Of a stretch of 64,000 nucleotides of DNA, positions 63,101-64,000 are shown one piece after another. This DNA comes from Nilaparvata lugens (taxonomy: Eukaryota > Arthropoda > Insecta > Hemiptera > Delphacidae): positions 95,113,987 through 95,177,986 of the forward strand of contig NC_052518.1 of assembly GCF_014356525.2 (NCBI RefSeq). The letters are read 5' to 3'. Every line of letters begins with the position of its first letter. Within the stretch, counting starts at the first letter, position 1. The notes below the pieces were generated by a model. That model did not search any database, had not been told where the DNA came from, and saw only the letters and a list, made by a program, of their open reading frames with translations. The translations under genes and the position numbers were made by a program.

Positions 63101-63890
63101 TAATTTTCAACATAACACCCCCACTTCCTGGATTTATTTAAAGTATCACTTCAAATCATTATATAATATATTATATATTTTTTATTATATATACATATAT
63201 GCACTCATAGGCTAATACAAAAATTAAAAACATTCAAAGAGTCAATAGCTTCTTTGGCCTATGTAGCCGGGAGCCATTGCTGTGTCCGGCCTGCAAAAAC
63301 TGAGCTTCAAATTGAGAATTCAAAATCCACTCATAATGTAATGCACAATAACACTTTCATTTTGAGGTTATATAAATTATTATAATATACTTCAAATAAA
63401 GTTCTTTAAGTGACTTGACCATTTCAGAACATATTGGTGTCACCAAAAAATTATTCAGTCAATGGTTATTGAGATATCATGATAATTTCTGGGATACGTA
63501 TTCCTTGTAATGTACCGAATTGTTCACATATTTCTATAATTGTGAAGTTTATACAGATAAATAACAAACTGTTATAACATTCTTGGAACAGTTTTGGGCT
63601 TTAATCTTCTTGTTCCTTTCCCAATAATTCATAATGAGTTAAGAATGATATTATATCTATGAATGTACATCAAATGAATACTTTTAATTGTGATCAATTC
63701 ATATACTGATGAATAACAAACTGTTTCTTTTTGGTTAGCTACAATGCGTGTCTATCAAGACTTCTTTGTATACGGAGGAGGAATCTACAGATGCACTGAT
63801 CTGGCAAGAAGTCAACGCACAGGACTTCATTCGGTACGAATTTTGGGCTGGGGCGAAGAAACCCAAGCTGGGCAAACAGTCAAGTATTGG
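30050..63890 (+). CDS. Swim: Tubulointerstitial nephritis antigen-like secreted pseudoprotease (7 exons, 3' end outside window)
   Basis: Seven exons give 412 codons with no internal stop; all six introns between them are GT-AG and the phases agree (0,1,2,0,2,1). Order: signal peptide (residues 1-35), somatomedin-B-like Cys domain (about 50-99), Cys-rich linker (110-143), a GWRASNYSEFWG prodomain-type segment (169-180), then a papain-like C1 domain from about 210. The oxyanion Gln (Q235) and catalytic His (H392) are present, but the nucleophile Cys is Ser (S241), as in the TINAG/TINAGL1 family. The family acts outside the cell: TINAGL1 is a matricellular protein and Drosophila Swim binds Wingless. 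Transfer of that role here is inference. Family members are usually about 450-480 residues, so some 50-60 residues, including the triad Asn, are missing to the right. Other names for the family are TINAGL1 and worm F26E4.3. The symbol assumes orthology; the family call is firmer than the symbol. Confidence 0.9.
30443..30690. repeat. Long imperfect inverted repeat near the start of intron 1
   Basis: CAGACTGTTTCCCTTCTGAT with GAAACAAGAAGATT and GACTTGAGTATGGT on the left are matched in reverse by CATACTCAAGTTATGTTGAA, AATCTTCTTGTTCCAAG and AATCAGAAGAGAAACAGTCTG on the right. CAGTCTGTTATAA recurs at 30680 as an extra copy of the outer end. Confidence 0.75.
33076..33132. repeat. (TA)n microsatellite
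   Basis: About 27 TA units with a short TTTA interruption near 33088. Reading frames through it only encode Ile-Tyr repeats. Confidence 0.95.
33141..33256. repeat. Inverted repeat with ATAGCAGACGGACGTATGC arms
   Basis: ATAGCAGACGGACGTATGCA at 33142 and GCATACGTCCGTATGCTATT at 33236 are inverted; GACGTATG words recur. It directly follows the (TA)n tract. Confidence 0.7.
34496..35372. mobile_element. Long inverted-repeat (foldback) element, intact copy
   Basis: The outer arm 34505-34660 (ACTTGATATTGTCAAAACCT, GGTTGTTACACC, GCAGCAGTATCGGTG) and inner arm GATTGGCCATTAAACTGTTG with TTGGCCGAGATTGGACACAC return in reverse at 35125-35372 (GCGTGTCTAGCCTCGACCAA, GCTATTGGCCAATCGTAGGG, TAGTGTAACAACCGAAACTA). 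Same family as 12385-13625, without its insertion. A small local duplication (GCGATTGGCCATTAAAGCGA) is near 34650. Confidence 0.78.
35640..35760. repeat. Possible dispersed repeat end
   Basis: GC-richer line with GAGGGTCCTGCCAAACCCGA and CGGCGGGTGCCCAGTTACAG after a T-rich start. It stands out from the AT-rich background, but no second copy is in the window. Confidence 0.3.
36149..36192. repeat. (GA)n microsatellite
   Basis: About 20 GA units after TGTGTGTGAGAGG. A (CT)n run is at 36558-36578. Ser-Leu repeat ORFs across them are artefacts. Confidence 0.95.
37275..37410. repeat. LINE/SINE 3' piece related to 15940-16015
   Basis: GTAGTTCGGAACCCACCTTA, AGCTGTGGGTCCACTCATCT and GCACAGACC parallel GTGGTTCGGAATACACTAAG, ACTGTAGGTGCACTCATCTC and GCACAAGCCC at 15942-16012. 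Confidence 0.6.
37516..37790 (-). repeat. LINE 3'-UTR fragment, minus strand
   Basis: CTTGGCATCACTAGCAAAAG at 37729 parallels CTAGGCATCACCAGCAAAAA at 1227, in the 3' region of the minus-strand LINE. The block is AT-rich and non-coding. Confidence 0.5.
38839..38957. repeat. 28-bp perfect palindrome between 31-bp direct repeats
   Basis: ACTTGCATAGCAACATTTCT (38838) and ACTTGCATAGCAACATCTCT (38923) are direct repeats followed by CGACAAATAT. Between them, 38895-38922 reads the same on both strands (GATTAATGTTAATG and its mirror). Confidence 0.85.
38958..39385. repeat. Unclassified dispersed repeat
   Basis: Contains TCTCGAAAACGGCTTTAACG and TTTCATGAAATTTGG, a wording also found in the monomers at 18441-19765, and ends with AACGAGCGAAGCTCGGTGCC at 39360. 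The latter is typical of GC-rich ends of local repeats. Limits uncertain. Confidence 0.45.
39610..39646. repeat. (AG)n(TG)n microsatellite
   Basis: About nine AG units pass directly into about nine TG units; flanks 39420-39610 are purine-rich (GA-rich). Confidence 0.9.
39724..39765. repeat. Reverse copy of the repeat end at 20919-20948
   Basis: CTAGGAGGGCGAAGTTAGGG and CGCAGCCGGCTCTC parallel the reverse of the block at 20919-20948. Confidence 0.5.
40003..40785. repeat. Direct repeat pair about 690 bp apart
   Basis: TAGTTCTCCAAAAAATATTT, then GGTCCAATGAACTTTGAAAT at 40003-40050, recurs as TAGTTCTCCAAAAAGTATTT and GATCCAATGAACTTCGAAAT at 40700-40732. The spacer has a hairpin (TAAGCATAAGTTAAG, 40439-40480). 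Confidence 0.65.
41526..41596 (+). repeat. Dispersed repeat, second copy of 17626-17695
   Basis: AATTTCCTATTCTAATAACC and AGCTGAC...AGTTTGTATTTC match the other copy in the same order. Confidence 0.55.
41613..41790. repeat. Imperfect tandem duplication, about 90 bp x 2
   Basis: TTACTGTTTTTCTATCATCG, AAAGCCTTA and GGAACTTTCGTTCATTCAAG with TGAACTATT occur in both 41613-41692 and 41703-41790. Confidence 0.8.
43276..43341. repeat. 25-bp G-rich tandem array, 2.6 units
   Basis: Unit ATTCCAGGGGGTGCCCTATG plus GGGGG. Units 43276-43300 and 43301-43325 differ by one base; a third partial unit ends at 43341. Five G-runs of four to six bases lie within 60 bp. Confidence 0.95.
43535..44110. mobile_element. 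Two direct arms of the foldback family of 34496-35372
   Basis: ACTTGATATTGTTAAAACCA occurs at 43559 and at 43870, each followed by GAGATACTAGTTT and a TTGTTA.ACCATTAT line. The second continues into AGCCCTACGATTGGCCATTA and TGGCCGAGACTAGACACGCC. No inverted partner follows, so these look like broken elements. Confidence 0.7.
44580..44797. mobile_element. MITE family B, copy 2 (218 bp)
   Basis: Ends TATAGTGAGGTTCACGTTAT and ATAACGTGAACCTCACTATA are exact 20-bp inverted repeats. The interior matches 25612-25830 (TTATATTTCTACACTGTCAA, GAAAAGGATAGTA). Confidence 0.9.
44930..45593 (+). pseudogene. RTE-like non-LTR retrotransposon, C-terminal end
   Basis: Plus-strand pieces in shifting frames: LKDRLST and MVFERKIVRRI (45130-45230), LGYVKRMSENRMQKVM (45380-45425), then RVRWKQDVE, one stop, DLRAMGVRSWRWETEDSWRM and IVEEAEAHIGL, ending at the TAG at 45591. 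L..FER.ILR.I, LG.V.RM...R, R.RW.D.V..DL and W...A.D...W R.IV..A..H.GL are the C-terminal signature of RTE-type LINEs. A TTTA-rich insertion lies at 45236-45270. 5' truncated and dead. Confidence 0.75.
45681..45924. repeat. Tandem duplication just upstream of the SMB exon
   Basis: GATTGCAGTCAAATGACATT with TTTTTCAATTGGACACGTGT (45749-45796) is repeated as GATTGCAGTCAAATCACATT with CTTTTCAATTGGAAACGTGT (45879-45923); the parts before (CTTTAG.GT...GAAAC) also match. Period about 130 bp. The copy next to the exon carries the polypyrimidine part of the real acceptor. Confidence 0.8.
45936..46155 (+). CDS. Swim: Exon encoding the somatomedin-B-like domain
   Basis: Acceptor TATTTTGCAG ends at 45935; the donor GTAAGT starts at 46156, phase 1. 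The 73 codons hold ten cysteines (residues 50, 57, 58, 65, 74, 76, 80, 91, 92, 99) in the pattern WCG..PDACC......C.VP..G..CYCD.FCNRT....DCCPDY...C. This is the extended SMB module found at the N terminus of TINAG proteins. FCNRT supplies an N-glycosylation sequon at N81. The GC content is clearly above that of the flanking introns. An upstream GCAG at 45884-45887 could serve as an in-frame alternative acceptor (see findings). Confidence 0.92.
46225..46345. repeat. Dispersed repeat, copy of 48505-48640
   Basis: GACTTGGAGCAGAGAAATGG, GGGAGATCAGCCAATTACAG and GAGTCATAGGTAGAAACG match GACTTGGAGTGTCTCC, GGGAGATCAGCCAATTGCAG and GAGTCATAGGTGGAAGCG in the same order. Confidence 0.75.
46505..46709. 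other. Short open stretch of unknown origin
   Basis: Both strands are open (63 and 66 codons). The minus strand gives VSSKSALKSTETRTELGTLD and ILFFNKKALNT; the plus strand gives DSTCEDPSFLMSGPFSPKKY. Base use is more balanced than in the surroundings, which suggests a former coding or mobile sequence. I do not recognise it. Confidence 0.3.
46740..46950. mobile_element. Small inverted-repeat element
   Basis: CCGCACGAAAATAGTCCGAT plus GGAAATTT (46748-46775) is inverted at 46922-46950 (AATTTCCATCGGACTATTTT, CGTACGG). No ORF. Confidence 0.7.
47085..47200. repeat. GC-rich repeat piece related to 48660-48785
   Basis: GACTTGGAGGGATATGCGCA, CAGCGGCGGCGATGTCGCCG correspond, in reverse, to GCCGCCGTTGTATCCCTGCC, TGCGCATGTCCATCCCAAGT at 48708-48771. 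Confidence 0.65.
47990..48062 (-). repeat. tRNA-derived sequence with A and B boxes (SINE head or tRNA pseudogene)
   Basis: On the minus strand GCGTGGCAGAGTGGTCTGGG carries an A-box (TGGCAGAGTGG), and TGGTTATGGGTTCGAATTTT carries a B-box (GGTTCGAAT) about 45 bp on, as in type II tRNAs (Leu/Ser). The acceptor stem does not pair well (3' side ...TTTATTG), so it is not a functional tRNA. Confidence 0.55.
48430..48790. mobile_element. Repeat element, fuller copy of pieces at 46225 and 47085
   Basis: Combines the GACTTGGAG/CAGCCAATTGCAGTGATGG part (48505-48640) with the GCGGC-rich part (48680-48785), which ends CCCAAGTCCGAAG. The words CTTGGAG... near the left and ...CCAAGTC near the right are inverted, suggesting a MITE. 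Confidence 0.6.
49099..49195. repeat. Tandem duplication, 47-bp x 2
   Basis: TTCATTGTCAATTGCTATTA occurs at 49111 and 49162, each preceded by CAAACTTCCCA and followed by AA.C.A.ATAAAT. Confidence 0.85.
49374..49480. repeat. Tandem repeats of ATCGATATTTT and a duplicated 30-mer
   Basis: TCGATATTTTTGGTAAGCTG with CAA.CATGC occurs twice (49381, 49447); ATTTTAGATCGATATTTT words fill the gap. Confidence 0.8.
49529..49622. repeat. Degenerate TTCATAGC tandem repeat
   Basis: About nine copies of an 8-10-bp unit (TTCATAGC, TTTTATAGC, TTCTTAGC). Confidence 0.85.
50285..50590 (+). repeat. LINE-like 3' end with (AAAT)n tail
   Basis: T-rich sequence, then GAGGAGACATATTTGGGAAA, CCCGTTGTCTCCATTG and TAAATAAATAAATAAAT. 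GAGACA...TGTCTC can pair. This form is usual for a LINE or SINE 3' terminus. No ORF upstream is recognised. Confidence 0.5.
51450..51635. mobile_element. Foldback element, copy 2
   Basis: Arms GAAAACTTGTAGTACCGTTT with AAACTTTAAAATATTTCAAC, inverted at 51530-51575; the right flank TACAAAAGTAGCCCATTTAA with GTGAAGAG.TTTT matches copy 1 at 22950-23160. The loop is shorter here. Confidence 0.85.
51885..52022. mobile_element. Decayed copy of the palindromic MITE at 28481-28632
   Basis: Right end TTTGTGCAACCGATCCCG, interior TCAGAGATGGTTTTTTGAAA and AGTTTCTCTGATTA; the left end GGCCTGGTTATCTGTTAAAC has diverged. Confidence 0.6.
53197..53222. repeat. (ATC)n microsatellite
   Basis: Eight perfect ATC units. 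Confidence 0.95.
53564..53770. repeat. Poly(T) and ATAAATC-rich low-complexity region
   Basis: A run of about 20 T ends at 53583; 53610-53765 is a patchwork of CTATAATAAATC and TTATTATAA words. Confidence 0.85.
53860..54015 (-). repeat. SINE-like repeat of the AACAG..CCCAAAACTG family
   Basis: GAATAAACAGGATAAACCCA, AAACTGTTTCCCTAATTTTG and GTCTAAATGAGGTTATG parallel 62240-62335 (AACAACAGGCTTAAAGCCCA, AAACTGTTCCTTTCCC, GTCCAAAAATAGGTTATG). Other pieces are at 25320, 59240, 60145 and 63585. Confidence 0.7.
54601..54664 (+). CDS. Swim: 64-nt microexon, Cys-rich linker after the SMB domain
   Basis: The exon lies between ATTTTTTGTCATAG (ends 54600) and GTGAGT (54665). It restores the reading frame from phase 1 to phase 2 and encodes residues 110-129, including CSIHGQFINEGDYYKFNCKM. 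In TINAG proteins this place holds a short von Willebrand C-like stretch with spaced cysteines (C..G..Y..G......C..C.C). It is too short to stand as an open reading frame by itself; the frame fit on both sides and the Cys pattern support it. Confidence 0.8.
56506..56798. mobile_element. 72-bp inverted repeat carrying a SINE-like insert in its loop
   Basis: Arm ATCAAGTTTTGACACTAGAA, TGACTACTTGCAGACTATAT (56506-56580) is inverted at 56727-56798 (AGTCTGCAAGTAGTCATTCT). The two arms differ at only a few bases. The 146 bp between them are almost exactly the repeat listed at 56581-56726. Confidence 0.88.
56581..56726 (+). repeat. SINE-like dispersed repeat, plus orientation
   Basis: AAATTCGTATGGCTTTTGTT, GGTGGGGAGTCCCTTGCGGG, CAATGGGCCTTACGACTGTC, GCCGGGACCGACAGTTTAAC and GCCCATCCGATAACACGGGA, the fullest copy of the unit also at 5490-5615 (reversed) and in part at 7439-7490. 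Confidence 0.8.
57186..57393 (+). CDS. Swim: Exon encoding end of Cys-rich linker and prodomain-like segment
   Basis: The acceptor CTTTTCTTTTTCTAG ends at 57185 and the donor GTTAGC starts at 57394 (phase 0). It encodes residues 131-199. It starts with KCIWNGFTMYLDC, completing the Cys-rich stretch, then INRDPRRFGWRASNYSEFWG and RRLGTLL. The W.A.NYS.FWG...L..G...RLGT pattern is typical of the TINAG family and resembles the prosegment of cathepsin B-like enzymes. The first base completes the Cys codon begun in the 64-nt exon. Confidence 0.9.
57394..59428 (+). other. Swim: Intron 4 of the TINAG-like gene (2.0 kb)
   Basis: Starts GTTAGC, ends TTTGTTTGTAG, phase 0. Contains MITE A copy 3 and a SINE-like piece at 59228-59370 (AGAGCAGTTTTGGGCGAATG, CCTGTTGTTTTCACC). 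58065-58100 (AAATAAATAAATCTTTATTC) looks like a reversed LINE tail. The rest shows nothing. Confidence 0.85.
58627..58991. mobile_element. MITE family A, copy 3 (365 bp)
   Basis: Ends TATAGTGAAGTCCACGTTAT and ATAACTTGGACCTCACTATA; the interior boxes (AGACGGTAGCTGATACAGGT, CAACAGAGCAAAGCGAGAAA) are as in the other two copies and in the same orientation. Confidence 0.88.
59429..59721 (+). CDS. Swim: Exon encoding start of the C1 peptidase-like domain with Ser in place of catalytic Cys
   Basis: Acceptor GTTTGTAG ends at 59428; donor GTCAGT starts at 59722, phase 2. It encodes residues 200-296. LPRSFDSRNKW is the usual mature start of papain-like enzymes. DQGWCNASWAVST matches the active-site block DQG.CGSCWAFS, with Gln235 kept and Ser241 where the nucleophile Cys should be. 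LLSPQHLLSCN and DGCQGGHLSRAWVFI follow as in C1 enzymes. N239-A240-S241 is also a formal N-glycosylation sequon that includes the replaced residue. The domain is expected to be proteolytically inactive. Confidence 0.95.
59722..61716 (+). other. Swim: Intron 5 of the TINAG-like gene (2.0 kb)
   Basis: Starts GTCAGT, ends TGATGATTTCAG, phase 2. Holds a SINE-like piece at about 60135-60230 (GGAACCGTTTTGGGCTTATA, AGCCTGTGGTACTTTTTTG) and the MITE at 60822-60973. Otherwise AT-rich with no recognised feature. Confidence 0.85.
60822..60973. mobile_element. Second copy of the MITE at 14518-14670
   Basis: GCCGTTTGCACAGCAGTGAT, CATTCTAAACTGGATTAAAT, AAGCCACCAGCTGATTGAAT and the right end CTTTGACTGTCCAAACGGCC follow the same order as in copy 1. 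Confidence 0.85.
61717..61910 (+). CDS. Swim: Exon encoding middle of the C1 peptidase-like domain
   Basis: Acceptor GATGATTTCAG ends at 61716; donor GTCAGT starts at 61911, phase 1. It encodes residues 298-361 after the split Gly297: GLVGDECFPWEG, then RCVPRN, YRVSPVYRITGEDDIMYEI and SKSGPVQ. The GPVQ at the end is the C1-family stretch before the A.M.VY.DFF block, which starts exactly at the next exon. Confidence 0.92.
62230..62340 (-). repeat. SINE-like repeat of the AACAG..CCCAAAACTG family
   Basis: AAAAGGAACAACAGGCTTAA and AGCCCAAAACTGTTCCTTTC form a partial palindrome; the following GTCCAAAAATAGGTTATG matches the copy at 53860-54015. Confidence 0.7.
62700..62925 (+). repeat. Possible LINE 3' fragment
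   Basis: A GC-richer start (TGGTGTGGCGACGACCGTTT, CGTGCTGGTGTTGCACATTC) passes into an AT-rich part ending GGAAATAAACATTTATTTATTTGATT-type sequence, a polyadenylation-like signal and short-repeat tail. A 61-codon ORF inside has no recognised domain. Confidence 0.35.
63580..63645 (+). repeat. SINE-like repeat of the same family, opposite orientation
   Basis: TTGGAACAGTTTTGGGCTTT, then AATCTTCTTGTTCCTTTCCC; it lies 95 bp before the acceptor of the last exon in the window. Confidence 0.65.
63739..63890 (+). CDS. Swim: Exon encoding the His region of the C1 peptidase-like domain
   Basis: Acceptor TTTTTGGTTAG ends at 63738; a consensus donor GTAAGT starts at 63891, phase 0. It encodes residues 362-412: ATMRVYQDFFVYGGGIY, then LHSVRILGWGEE and VKYW. 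H392 in LHSVRILGWG is the family's catalytic His position. The next exon should begin with the NSWG motif and lies outside the window. The reading frame runs on past the donor into a stop, so the exon boundary rests on the GTAAGT and on family alignment. Confidence 0.93.
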
Positions 63891-64000
63891 GTAAGTTCCA
63901 CACTGCAATTCAAGGGTGATACTTTGTGAACAATTCTTGACAACGTTCATGTTCATATAGTAAAAACACACTTAGGTTGCCCACCAAACAGGTATTACAT

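Larger units (their letters stand above)
61911..63738 (+). other. Swim: Intron 6 of the TINAG-like gene (1.8 kb)
   Basis: Starts GTCAGT, ends TTTTTGGTTAG, phase 1. Holds SINE-like copies at 62230-62340 and 63580-63640 (GAACAGTTTTGGGCTTTAAT) and a possible LINE 3' piece at 62700-62925. An AT-rich run is at 63160-63200. Confidence 0.85.

Noticed and set aside
1..64000. CRISPR array, bacterial operon or phage
   Set aside because: No regularly spaced short repeats with unique spacers, no long intronless gene series; spliced animal-type gene and LINE/hAT remnants show nuclear animal DNA.

Overview
The window is a piece of animal nuclear genome, AT-rich and very rich in repeats. It looks like an insect, and most probably a hemipteran of the planthopper type. 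That guess rests on the compact GT-AG introns, the RTE- and jockey/CR1-like LINE remnants, the many small inverted-repeat elements and the style of the repeats; it is inference, not proof. No bacterial operon, rRNA gene, intact tRNA gene or CRISPR array was seen.

One host gene is recognisable. It is on the plus strand and runs off the right end. Seven coding exons (30050-30154, 45936-46155, 54601-54664, 57186-57393, 59429-59721, 61717-61910, 63739-63890) join in frame through GT-AG introns into 412 codons. They encode a secreted protein with a signal peptide, a Cys-rich somatomedin-B-like domain, a short Cys-rich linker and a papain-like (peptidase C1) domain whose catalytic Cys is Ser. This is the architecture of tubulointerstitial nephritis antigen-like proteins (TINAG/TINAGL1; Drosophila Swim). 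The last part of the peptidase domain, with the Asn of the triad, lies beyond the window. A possible non-coding first exon and promoter lie near 26.3 kb.

Layout: 1-4.4 kb holds three decayed LINE reverse-transcriptase fragments. 5-11 kb holds SINE-like pieces, a MITE and a tandem-repeat element. 11.9-16.5 kb is a cluster of inverted-repeat elements, some nested, and a LINE 3' end. 17.8-20.0 kb is a hAT transposon with a matching 8-bp target-site duplication and the C-terminal end of its transposase, split from its 5' end by a second repeat element. 20.9-22.5 kb holds a copia-type gag remnant and a LINE RT fragment. 22.9-29.9 kb holds further foldbacks and MITEs. From 30 kb the gene begins; its first two introns (15.8 and 8.4 kb) are filled with the same repeat families, while the later introns are about 2 kb each.

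I found no convincing new multi-gene system. The observations most worth following are the pseudoprotease gene and its possible in-frame alternative acceptor, the nested transposons, an exact 25-bp G-rich tandem array, a 28-bp perfect palindrome between direct repeats, and a SINE-like insert sitting in the loop of a 72-bp inverted repeat.
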